A model generated the notes under the pieces. It saw nothing but the letters and a program-made list of their open reading frames with translations, had not been told where the DNA came from and searched no databases. A stretch of DNA of 64,000 nt from the NCBI RefSeq assembly GCF_013456555.2, contig NZ_CP059154.1, forward strand, positions 1,302,001 through 1,366,000. Direction: 5' to 3'. The position numbers were made by a program, and so were the translations under genes. Positions 51,196 to 58,510 of the stretch are shown in pieces (position 1 is the first letter of the stretch; each line of letters starts with the position of its first letter). The stretch comes from Natrinema zhouii. GTDB taxonomy: Archaea; Halobacteriota; Halobacteria; Halobacteriales; Natrialbaceae.

Positions 51196-51954
51196 TCACT
51201 CCGTGTAGACGCCGTCCGGATCCAGCTCGTTTCGGATGAGATCGAGCTCCTGCTCGGTCGGTGGCACCGTCTCGACGAGGTCGGAGCCGAACTGCAGTTC
51301 CCAGCCGGTCGCGTTCTGAACGACGTCTCTCGTCACGCCGGGATGCAGCGACTCGACGTACAGCTCGCCGCCGTCGTCGAAGCGCATCACCGCTTTGTCC
51401 GTGATGACGGCTTCGGGGCCGCCGCGGAGGCCCAGTTGCTCGCGGTTGTCGCGACCGCCGACGTAGCCGGGGCTCGTGACGAAGTCGACTTCGTCCGGGA
51501 ATCGGCGGCTACTGTGGGGCGTGATAATTATTGTCCGATCCGTGTTGCTCGCGATTTCGCATGCACCACCGCTGCCGGGAAGGCGCACGTTCGGATCGTC
51601 GTAGTCGCCGATGACCGTCGAGTTGATGTTTCCGTGGCGATCGATCTGTGCGCCGCCGAGAAAGCCGACGTCGATGCGTCCGGACTGGAGGTAATAGCCG
51701 AACCCCTGTATCATTGGAACGATGCTCCGGGCGCCCGTCGCGAGGACGGGATCGCCGATGGAGAGGGGTAATTTCGACGGGTTCGAGTCGATGGTCCCTG
51801 ACTCGTAGATCAGCTCCAGGTCCGGCGCGTGCGTTCGTTTCGCGAGATTGCAGGCGAGGTTGGGGATTCCGACCCCGACGAGCGTTGTGTCGCCGTCCTG
51901 TAGTTCCTGTGCCGCGCGAGAAATCATCAGTTCGGTATCCGTGTACTCGGTCAT
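51196..51954 (-). CDS. CoA-transferase subunit B (GctB/PcaJ-like)
   Basis: Encodes 252 aa. Class I CoA-transferase beta subunit: VGVGIPNLACNLAK near residue 26, then LELIYESGTID, in which the Glu after IY is in the position of the catalytic Glu, then GGAQIDRHGNINSTVIG and GSGGA. It starts 2 bp after the alpha subunit gene stops, so the two form an operon. Family members act on glutaconate, 3-oxoadipate, acetoacetate and related acids. In this locus 3-oxoadipate is a good guess, by context. Confidence 0.9.
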   Translation of the reverse strand: MTEYTDTELMISRAAQELQDGDTTLVGVGIPNLACNLAKRTHAPDLELIYESGTIDSNPSKLPLSIGDPVLATGARSIVPMIQGFGYYLQSGRIDVGFLGGAQIDRHGNINSTVIGDYDDPNVRLPGSGGACEIASNTDRTIIITPHSSRRFPDEVDFVTSPGYVGGRDNREQLGLRGGPEAVITDKAVMRFDDGGELYVESLHPGVTRDVVQNATGWELQFGSDLVETVPPTEQELDLIRNELDPDGVYTE

Positions 51955-51956
51955 CG

Positions 51957-52874
51957 TCAGTAGTCACCCATATCGATCGGTGTCGCGTAGCTCGTCTGGG
52001 GCTGCAAGTCGAGGAACCGGTCGGTCGCCACCTTCTCGAGGTACTCGGCTCGGTCGTCGACGCCGTACACCCACTCGTCGAGCCACTCCGTCGTTGATTC
52101 GTGCGTCTCGGATTGACGGTCCCACTCGAGGTACGCCTCGTTGTCCCTGTCGTAGTACCCCTGCGCGTACGAGGGGTGCGAGCCGTAGGGCTCCTCGACC
52201 ACGTAGTCGACCGCCGTTCCCGAAATGAGCGTTCTGTTCGGATCGCTCCGGATGACCCGTTTGTCCACGATTTCTTCGACGCTCAGGACGACGGTGTCGG
52301 CGGCGAACGCCGCCTCCACGATCTCGCCAAGGATTCCCCACAGCTGTGCGCTCCCCTCCTCGTCGGCTCGCTGGGCGCGGACGATCGCGACGTCCGGGTT
52401 GAGGGGTGGGACCACCGGGATCTCGTCCGGGCCGTCGTCGTACGGGTTCTCGAGGATCCTGATCGCGTCGGTGTGATCCGGGTAGTCCGATCCGATGTAC
52501 GTACGGAGCGGCAGGAACGGGAGGTCCTGCGCGCCAGCGGCCAGTCGGGAAACGAGACCGAAGTGCGAGTACTCCTCGATCGCGATCTCGTTCGGAATCC
52601 CGTCTTCGACTGCCCGCCGGAACGCGCGGAGGCTGCCGACGCCGGGGTTTCCCGCCCAGGAGAAGGTCACCTTGCTCGCACAGCCCGCCGCGATCATCTG
52701 GTCGTAAATCAGGTCCGGTGTCGCCCTAACGAGATCGAGATCCCGGTATTCCTGCCGAATTATCTCGTGCCCTGCGGCGAACGGGATGAGATGCGTGAAT
52801 CCGCCGAGGTACAGGCGTTGTCCGTCGTCAACGGCCGCCGAGATCGCGCACTCCATGTTCACTATGTCTGCCAT
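51957..52874 (-). CDS. CoA-transferase subunit A (GctA-like)
   Basis: Encodes 305 aa. Class I CoA-transferase alpha subunit: SAAVDDGQRLYLGGFTH, CASKVTFSWAGNPGVGSL and DIAIVRAQRADEEGSAQLWG. The length is closer to glutaconate CoA-transferase A than to the shorter PcaI. A GGAGG lies about 10 nt upstream of ATG 52874 (minus strand), unusual for this leaderless-rich genome. First gene of the operon with subunit B. Probably transfers CoA between succinyl-CoA or acetyl-CoA and a dicarboxylic acid. Confidence 0.9.
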   Translation of the reverse strand: MADIVNMECAISAAVDDGQRLYLGGFTHLIPFAAGHEIIRQEYRDLDLVRATPDLIYDQMIAAGCASKVTFSWAGNPGVGSLRAFRRAVEDGIPNEIAIEEYSHFGLVSRLAAGAQDLPFLPLRTYIGSDYPDHTDAIRILENPYDDGPDEIPVVPPLNPDVAIVRAQRADEEGSAQLWGILGEIVEAAFAADTVVLSVEEIVDKRVIRSDPNRTLISGTAVDYVVEEPYGSHPSYAQGYYDRDNEAYLEWDRQSETHESTTEWLDEWVYGVDDRAEYLEKVATDRFLDLQPQTSYATPIDMGDY

Positions 52875-53337
52875 TTTGTACTATCCTCCATGGTAACAAC
52901 TCAGACTGTTGGTTGTCCGAACCACGGTAATCGTTAGCCAGCATCATATAATAAATCTCAGGTTCCACAATGGATATCGTACCGATAATTTCGGCCGGTT
53001 ATGAGTCGCGACAGCAGTATCGTACCGATGCCCTATTGAGATGGGCTCCAGGACCGAATTGTTCGTCAACCCGAGTTTCGGGCTCGAAGGCTCCGATGGA
53101 CCCGTGTTTCAGTGCGATACCGCAGCAGATGCCGCCGTACCGACGGCTGTCTTTCCGGTCAGTAGTCCCGACATGAGTTCACAATACACAAGCGAAGAGA
53201 GAACAGCTATGACCAGTCGACCGGGATCGAAGGCTAACTCGAGTCCGTTCGCTACCGCTGATCGCGAGATTCCGGCGGTATCCGGACTGACGGCTGTGAT
53301 CCCAAAAATGAATACGTATCGGAAGAGATACGTTACC
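52875..53337. other. Intergenic region between divergent catabolic genes
   Basis: 463 bp, divergent between the CoA-transferase operon and the alpha/beta hydrolase. Contains a perfect 12-bp direct repeat, tatcgtaccgat, at 52975 and 53018; the first copy is part of TATCG-TAC-CGATA, an inverted repeat. An ORF extending from 53041 into the hydrolase gene is open but its upstream part has no recognisable similarity, so it is not called as coding. Confidence 0.6.
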
Positions 53338-54147
53338 ATGGTTTCCCACACCGTCTATAGCGGCGATCTGGCGCTTCACGTTGAGGCGGTCGGCAGCGGC
53401 CAGCCGGTGTTGCTCGTTCACGGCTACTCCCAGAGTCGGCTGTGCTGGCGAAAGCAGTTCGAGTCGAGACTCACGGACGAGCTCCGACTCGTCGCGATGG
53501 ACAACCGCGGCCACGGCGACTCGGACAAGCCTCGCGACGCGTACGAGGCGTCCGAACTGTGGGCCGAGGACGTTCGCTCGGTCATGGAAGCGCTCGACCT
53601 GGACGACGTCATCCTCGTCGGCTGGTCGTACGGTGGACTGGTCGTCCTCGACTACGTCGAGGCCTTCGGAACGGACGACGTTGCAGGTATCAACCTCGTC
53701 GGCGCGATTTCGTCGATCGGCACGGAGGTAGCGACCGAACGGCTCGGACCGGAGTACATCGAGCTCGTACCGGGATTCGTTTCGACCGACGCCGAGGAGA
53801 GCGTCGAAACGATGCGGCAGTTCGTGGAACTGTGCGTCTCCGACGATCTCTCGCCGGAAGACCGATCCTACATGTTGGGATACAACGTCATCGTCCCGCC
53901 GCACGTCCGCGACAGTCTCCGTGATCGAACGGTGAGCCACGAAACCGAACTCGAGGAACTAGACGTCCCCCTCCTCCTCACGCACGGCGACGAAGACGCC
54001 GTCGTGCTCCCCGAGGCCTCGCGACAGTACGCCGAGCTCATCGACGACGCGGAGCGGTCCGTCTATCCGGAGACGGGTCACTCGCCGTTCTGGGAGCGAC
54101 CGGAGCGGTTCAACCGCGAACTCCGGGAGTTCGCCCTCAAGGTGTAG
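53338..54147 (+). CDS. Alpha/beta hydrolase, 3-oxoadipate enol-lactonase-like fold
   Basis: Encodes 269 aa. Oxyanion region LLVHGYSQS near residue 25, nucleophile elbow GWSYGG near residue 97, Asp in THGDEDAVV near residue 218, and His in ETGHSPFW near residue 248. The cap domain is short. Such single-domain hydrolases include enol-lactonases, meta-cleavage hydrolases and haloperoxidase-like enzymes; exact reaction unknown. ATG 53338 (MVSHTVYSG) is used because the upstream extension has no family match. It starts a rightward run of three catabolic genes. Confidence 0.9.
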   Translation: MVSHTVYSGDLALHVEAVGSGQPVLLVHGYSQSRLCWRKQFESRLTDELRLVAMDNRGHGDSDKPRDAYEASELWAEDVRSVMEALDLDDVILVGWSYGGLVVLDYVEAFGTDDVAGINLVGAISSIGTEVATERLGPEYIELVPGFVSTDAEESVETMRQFVELCVSDDLSPEDRSYMLGYNVIVPPHVRDSLRDRTVSHETELEELDVPLLLTHGDEDAVVLPEASRQYAELIDDAERSVYPETGHSPFWERPERFNRELREFALKV

Positions 54148-54192
54148 TGCACCGACCGAATCTTTTTACTCCGTTCACTGGGAGAGTACGGT

Positions 54193-54819
54193 ATGCCGGA
54201 ACTGCAAATTACCAGACTCGAGGACGTCGGTAATCGAACTGCCGCGATCGAAGTCGAAGCGCCGGCCGATTTCGAGGCGTACCCCGGACAGTTCGTCTTG
54301 GTCCGGGCGACCGTCGATGGCGAGGAAGAAACCGGGTATTACACGATTTCGTCTCCCGACGTCGAGGAGCGATTCGAACTGACGGTCGCGGCCGATCCCG
54401 ACGGGACGCTCGGACCCTGGCTCGTCGAACGCACGCTCGGCGAGACGATCACCGTCGAGGGACCGTTCGGCGACATCCAGTACGTCGACGACGGTGATGC
54501 CCTCGTGTTCGCGAGCGGACCCGGTATCGGCCCGGCGGTCGGCATCGCCGAGCGCGCCCGGCGGCTGGATCACGACGTGACGATCGTCTACGGCGGCAGT
54601 CAACCGCCACACGAAGATCGGCTCACGACCCTGGAGGAAGGCGGTGCAACAGTCATTTTGTCGGACGATCTCGAGGCCGCAGTTGAATCGCTCGAGCTCT
54701 CCGCGGTCGAAATCTACGCGTTCGGCTTCCAACAGTTCGTCGAAGAGACGAAAGAAGCGCTCACTCGAGTTGGAGTCGACCTCGATACCGTCGAGATAGA
54801 GAGCTTCGGGCCCGAGTAA
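54193..54819 (+). CDS. FAD/NAD(P)-binding reductase of the ferredoxin-NADP reductase family
   Basis: Encodes 208 aa. FAD-binding domain with YPGQFVLVRA and GYYTISSPD (flavin contact motif), and NAD(P) domain with FASGPGIGPAVG near residue 116 and YGGSQPPHED. No iron-sulfur domain is present. Compact FNR-like modules of this size supply reduced flavin or electrons to oxygenases. A flavin-dependent LLM oxidoreductase lies 650 bp downstream, so it may serve as its partner (inference). Confidence 0.88.
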   Translation: MPELQITRLEDVGNRTAAIEVEAPADFEAYPGQFVLVRATVDGEEETGYYTISSPDVEERFELTVAADPDGTLGPWLVERTLGETITVEGPFGDIQYVDDGDALVFASGPGIGPAVGIAERARRLDHDVTIVYGGSQPPHEDRLTTLEEGGATVILSDDLEAAVESLELSAVEIYAFGFQQFVEETKEALTRVGVDLDTVEIESFGPE

Positions 54820-54896
54820 TCGATCGAGCCGCTATTCGGAGGTTCTATTCAGAGATGCCATACCGGGGAGACTCGAGTTCCCCGGTTGCTATCGCC

Positions 54897-55325
54897 CTAG
54901 AGCCAGGGATACTGCTCCGTGTCCGTCCCCGCGTAATCGGGGTCGAGATAGATGAACAGGCGCTGGATTTCGCCGTCCCGTACCTCGAACACGTCACACC
55001 AGCGGCCACCACCGGGCGTTCCGTCCGGTCGCCACTCCGTTCCCGCTGCGGTCTCGCCGGTACTCGTCCCCTCGACGACGACGATGTCGCCGTCGATAAC
55101 GTAGTTGAACGTTTCGTAGTCGTGAGACATCGACGAGACGATACCGCCGACGTCGCCGAACATCTCTCCGATCTCCTCGTGTCCGGTCGCGATCCCCCAC
55201 TTCGGATAGAACACGCGGGCGTCGTCCGCGAAGAGTTCGAGGAGGTCGTCTCCGCGATCTAACCGCCTGAAGTACTCGAGGACGATACCTTTTCGTTCGA
55301 TAGCTGCGTCTGGGCTCTCTCCCAT
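54897..55325 (-). CDS. NTF2/SnoaL-like protein
   Basis: Encodes 142 aa with the cone-shaped alpha+beta NTF2 fold pattern: RKGIVLEYFRRLDRGD helix, LLELFADDARVFYPKWG, GHEEIGEMFGDVGGI, and VVVEGTSTGE with ELQ RLFIYLDPDY. SnoaL-like proteins are cyclases, isomerases or ketosteroid-isomerase-type enzymes acting on small aromatic or polyketide substrates. It is on the opposite strand between the reductase and LLM genes. No active-site residue can be assigned with certainty. Confidence 0.85.
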   Translation of the reverse strand: MGESPDAAIERKGIVLEYFRRLDRGDDLLELFADDARVFYPKWGIATGHEEIGEMFGDVGGIVSSMSHDYETFNYVIDGDIVVVEGTSTGETAAGTEWRPDGTPGGGRWCDVFEVRDGEIQRLFIYLDPDYAGTDTEQYPWL

Positions 55326-55449
55326 GGTAGTAATTGACGCACGTACGGTCCAATAATACTTCCGCCGGTTGCTAGAACCCGCTCGAGCGATCGGGGCGGT
55401 GCAGAATATATCGCCGGTTCAGACGGTCAGCAGGTACTATTAAGTGGTA

Positions 55450-55472
55450 CCATGTGAACAATGACCACATGG
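55450..55472. promoter_or_regulatory. Palindromic site at the LLM oxidoreductase start
   Basis: CCATGTG-N9-CACATGG, perfect 7-bp arms; the right arm covers the start codon ATG 55469. It could be an operator acting on translation or transcription start. An AT-rich box (gaatatatc, about 55405) lies upstream. Confidence 0.5.
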
Positions 55473-56632
55473 AAACCTTTGTGTTCCATCTGATGCCGTA
55501 TCAAGATATTGATAATATCACCGAAAAGAAATCCGCCTGGCCCTGGGCCGAACACGAGTACGATCCGGAGAAGGGGGCACAGTATTATCAAGATTATCTC
55601 AGCCAACTCGAGTACGCTGCCGACCTGGGATTCGACGGGATCGGCGTCAACGAGCACCACTTCAACGCCTACGGGTTGCAGCCGAGTCCGAACATCACGG
55701 CGTCGAACCTGGCGGCCCGCACAGACGATACCACGATCGCGTTCTTCGGGAATCTGCCGGCGCTTCGCGAGAACCCGATCCGACTCGCGGAGGAACTCGC
55801 GATGCTGGACAACATCACCGAAGGTCGGATCATCAGCGGCTTCCCCCGCGGCATCCCCAGCGAGTACCTCGCGTACGGGATCGACATGGAGGAGTCCCGC
55901 AGTCGCTTCGAAGAGGCGTGGGATCTGATCATCAAGTCCTGGACCGCCGACGAGCCCTTCGACTGGGACGGCGAACACTACCAGTACGAGAACGTCTACA
56001 TCTGGCCCCGACCCTATCAGGATCCGCACCCGCCGCTCTGGATGCCGGCCGAGAGCGAAGAGTCGCTGCGCTTTACCGCCGAAAAACAGGTTCCGACGGG
56101 GCTGGTCTTCCAGCCGGTCGAAACCATCACCGAGAAATTCGGCGAGTATCGCCAGTACGCCGAGGAAGACTACGGCTGGAGCCCCAGCGACGAAGACTTC
56201 AGCGTCATGCGAGCCATCTACGTCGCCGAGACGATGGAAAAAGCCCGCGAGGAAGCGGAGCCGCACCTCCGGAAGTTCTATCAGACGCTCACCGCCGGCG
56301 TCCACATCGGCGTCTCGGCGGGCATGATGGGCGATCAGCCCTACGACCCCGAGAAGTGGGACGAGTACGTCGAACAGCTCCACCCACATGGCGAGTTCGC
56401 GTTCAATTACGACTTCGAGGAGTTCCAGGAGTACGGCGAGACGATCGTCGGCACCCCCGAGTACGTCGTCGAACAACTCGAGAAACAGTACGAAGCCGTC
56501 GGCGGGTTCGGGCGGATCGTCGGTCAGTTCCACTTCGGCGACCTCCCCGACTGGAAGGTCCGCAAGAACCTCCGACTGTACGCCGACGAGGTCAAGCCCG
56601 AAGTCGACAAGATCGGCGACGTCAACCCCTGA
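55469..56632 (+). CDS. LLM-class flavin-dependent oxidoreductase
   Basis: Encodes 387 aa of the bacterial luciferase-like TIM barrel family: GFDGIGVNEHHFNAYG near residue 52, NITASNLAARTDDTTIAFFG, RLAEELAMLDNITEGRII and GFPRGIPSEY. F420- or FMN-dependent monooxygenases such as alkanesulfonate and nitroaromatic enzymes belong here; flavin choice is not settled. ATG 55469 is used; GTG 55454 would add five residues. It may hydroxylate or deoxygenate the aromatic substrate in the pathway, with a reductase encoded nearby. High confidence on family, low on substrate. Confidence 0.93.
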   Translation: METFVFHLMPYQDIDNITEKKSAWPWAEHEYDPEKGAQYYQDYLSQLEYAADLGFDGIGVNEHHFNAYGLQPSPNITASNLAARTDDTTIAFFGNLPALRENPIRLAEELAMLDNITEGRIISGFPRGIPSEYLAYGIDMEESRSRFEEAWDLIIKSWTADEPFDWDGEHYQYENVYIWPRPYQDPHPPLWMPAESEESLRFTAEKQVPTGLVFQPVETITEKFGEYRQYAEEDYGWSPSDEDFSVMRAIYVAETMEKAREEAEPHLRKFYQTLTAGVHIGVSAGMMGDQPYDPEKWDEYVEQLHPHGEFAFNYDFEEFQEYGETIVGTPEYVVEQLEKQYEAVGGFGRIVGQFHFGDLPDWKVRKNLRLYADEVKPEVDKIGDVNP

Positions 56633-56650
56633 GGCGGGTCGAAGACAGCC

Positions 56651-57043
56651 ATGTCGCCATCGCTTCACCAGACGCTGTTGATGGTCTCGGACCTCGAGGC
56701 CTCAGTGGCGTTCTACCGGGACCTCGTCGGGGTAGCGCCCGCGGAGAGAAACGACGGGAACGCGGAGTTCGACACCGGGGAGTGTACGCTCGTCCTCGAG
56801 GCGGACTTCGATCGGGAGGTACTGGACGCGTTCGGACTGGACGAACCCGGCGACGAACGGGGACGAGGCGTTATCGTCGCGATCGGCGTCGACGAGCCGG
56901 ACACAGTCGACGCCATCTGCGAGCGGGCGGCCGAAGCGGCCGAGACGGTCCGGATGGAACCGACCGACGTCGAGTGGGGACGACGGATGGCCCTCCTGTC
57001 CGATCCCGACGACTACACGGTCGAAATCTCGGCCCCGCAGTAG
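56651..57043 (+). CDS. VOC family protein (glyoxalase-like), small
   Basis: Encodes 130 aa with a VOC domain: LHQTLLMVSDLEASVAFYRD near the N-terminus and ALLSDPDDYTVEISAPQ at the C-terminus. The first His is H6 (SLHQTLLM) and the last Glu is in TVEISAP; the other ligands are less clear, so metal binding is uncertain. It begins 19 bp after the LLM gene and may be co-transcribed. Could be an isomerase, a dioxygenase-like binding protein, or involved in drug/aldehyde tolerance. Confidence 0.82.
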   Translation: MSPSLHQTLLMVSDLEASVAFYRDLVGVAPAERNDGNAEFDTGECTLVLEADFDREVLDAFGLDEPGDERGRGVIVAIGVDEPDTVDAICERAAEAAETVRMEPTDVEWGRRMALLSDPDDYTVEISAPQ

Positions 57044-57075
57044 GGACGATCGGAGTACGATCATAGATCCAACAC

Positions 57076-57519
57076 ATGACAGTTACCGTAAACGGAACCG
57101 TTACCAGTGGGTTCGGGAGAGGCAAAGAGTTCGTCTCCCTAGAGGGATATTCTCGGCAGTTTCGGGACGAATTGGGGTACGAACCGTATCCCGGAACGCT
57201 CAACCTCGAGCTTCCCCGTTCGGTCGCTGAGCGACTCGAGCGACTCGAGCCGATACGTATCGACGGCTGGCAGGACGGGGACCGCTCGTTCGGGATCGTC
57301 TACTGCTATCCCGCTTCAGTCGTCGATGCCGACGAGTCCGTCCGCTTGCACGCCATCGTTCCGAAACGGACCGACCACGATACGTCGACGCTCGAGCTCA
57401 TCTCCCCCGTCAATCTCCGGGAACGGTTCGATCTCTCCGATGATGCGACGCTTACGATTCGCGTCGAATCTGCGCCGTCGGATACCGATACCATGGATAG
57501 TGGATCGCTCTCGAATTAA
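57076..57519 (+). CDS. ribK: CTP-dependent riboflavin kinase
   Basis: Encodes 147 aa. Archaeal DUF120/RibK family, which phosphorylates riboflavin with CTP to form FMN. Characteristic segments are GTVTSGFGRGKEFVSLEGY, ELGYEPYPGTLNLELP and LHAIVPKRTDHDTSTLELIS. The usual N-terminal wHTH domain of some homologues (RbkR type) is absent, so this is the enzyme-only form. It is 33 bp after the VOC gene and 146 bp before the ribB gene. FMN supply to the adjacent LLM oxidoreductase is a plausible co-localisation reason. Confidence 0.93.
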   Translation: MTVTVNGTVTSGFGRGKEFVSLEGYSRQFRDELGYEPYPGTLNLELPRSVAERLERLEPIRIDGWQDGDRSFGIVYCYPASVVDADESVRLHAIVPKRTDHDTSTLELISPVNLRERFDLSDDATLTIRVESAPSDTDTMDSGSLSN

Positions 57520-57574
57520 AACACTGGATCGGTGGCGCGTTCCAGCGCCGATCGCTCACGATGTGACAGCAACG

Positions 57575-57580
57575 TTTATT
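57575..57580 (+). promoter_or_regulatory. Putative box A for the ribB leader
   Basis: TTTATT, about 32 nt upstream of the ATG at 57610; transcription would then start near 57604. Confidence 0.5.
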
Positions 57581-57609
57581 TGGCATGTCATCATACCACA
57601 CGGTGTTTC

Positions 57610-57660
57610 ATGCGAATCAACGAATTGCGGACGACGACGGTGAGTTTCGATGTGGAGTGA
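57610..57660 (+). CDS. Leader ORF upstream of ribB, 16 aa
   Basis: ATG 57610 to TGA 57658 encodes MRINELRTTTVSFDVE. Its last codons overlap the ATG at 57650, and its stop lies within a GGAGTGACAGT stretch in which GGAG (57654-57657) is seven bases ahead of ATG 57665. A short ORF ending at a purine-rich motif just before ribB would allow translational coupling or attenuation. No evidence of conservation can be obtained from this window, so it may be chance. Confidence 0.4.
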   Translation: MRINELRTTTVSFDVE

Positions 57661-57664
57661 CAGT

Positions 57665-58357
57665 ATGCTTCCGGATAGCTACAGTTACCGCCAGAAAGAC
57701 CCCGACGGCGGGGTAGAGAACGCCGTCGAGGCGTTCAAACGGGGCGAGCCGGTGTTGATTCACGACGCCGCCGAGCGCGAAAACGAGGTCGACCTCGTCT
57801 ATCCCGCGTATGCCGTGACCCCGTCCGACGTCGCTCGCCTCCGGAACGACGCGGGCGGACTCATCTGCGTTGCGCTGGCGTACGACGTCGCCGAGGCGTT
57901 CGGATTATCGTTCATCGACGAGGTGATCGACCATCCGGCGACGACTGACACCGAAATCGAATACGACGATCGATCGTCGTTCTCCCTGACGGTCAATCAC
58001 CGAGAGACCTTCACCGGAGTCGTCGACAACGACAGGGCGCTCACCATCTCCGCGCTCGGAGAGGCGGCGCAGCGCCCGAGCGAGACGGAGTTCGCCGCCG
58101 AGTTCGACGTTCCGGGACACGTTCACCTGTTGAAGGCCGCGCCGAACCTCCTTGAGGACAGGCAGGGACACACGGAGCTCGGTGTCGCGCTCGCCGAGCG
58201 GGCCGGCGTCCCGCCGGCCGCCGTCGTCTGTGAAATGCTCGACGACGAGACTGGCGGTGCGCTCTCCCGTACCAACGCGGCGTCCTACGCCGCAGATAAC
58301 GATTTCGTCTTCCTCGACGAGTCGACGATCATCGACGAACTCGGCACGGCCGATTGA
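57665..58357 (+). CDS. ribB: 3,4-dihydroxy-2-butanone-4-phosphate synthase
   Basis: Encodes 230 aa. First committed step of the riboflavin ribityl side branch (ribulose 5-phosphate to the C4 unit). The family acidic loop is HDAAERENEVDLVYPA, followed by DAGGLICVAL, the phosphate/His region FSLTVNHRETFTGVV (thr-rich) and GHVHLLKA, then RQGHTELGVALAERAG and CEMLDDETGGALSRTNA. Single-domain archaeal length. ATG 57665 (MLPDSYSYRQ) is preceded by a GGAG; ATG 57650 would add five residues and overlaps the leader ORF. Confidence 0.93.
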   Translation: MLPDSYSYRQKDPDGGVENAVEAFKRGEPVLIHDAAERENEVDLVYPAYAVTPSDVARLRNDAGGLICVALAYDVAEAFGLSFIDEVIDHPATTDTEIEYDDRSSFSLTVNHRETFTGVVDNDRALTISALGEAAQRPSETEFAAEFDVPGHVHLLKAAPNLLEDRQGHTELGVALAERAGVPPAAVVCEMLDDETGGALSRTNAASYAADNDFVFLDESTIIDELGTAD

Positions 58358-58471
58358 AGCGAAAACTGGGGCGCTACGAGTCGAGTAGACGGGCAGGATT
58401 TGCTCACATTGACCGGAAAATACCCGGCGGATGGCGCGGTTCGCTCCGGTGACGGCATTCGGCGGCGACGA

Positions 58472-58484
58472 CTATTATATATTC
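58472..58484 (+). promoter_or_regulatory. AT-rich promoter for the Fe-ADH gene
   Basis: An AT-rich stretch (ctattatatattc) about 30 nt upstream of ATG 58511 in an otherwise GC-rich gap; consistent with a box A. Confidence 0.5.
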
Positions 58485-58510
58485 ACAGGTCGAAGCGGTC
58501 AGTGGTCGAA

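Noticed and set aside
53041..53337. Upstream extension of the alpha/beta hydrolase ORF
   Set aside because: No similarity to hydrolases, atypical codon use, and the MVSHTVYSG start fits the family; kept as intergenic region.
39400..55330. Recurrent ACCATG context immediately around several start codons in the island
   Set aside because: Seen at several starts (both dioxygenases, the hydrolase, TatD copy 2, NTF2-like gene), but it is short and overlaps the start codon itself, so coincidence cannot be excluded.
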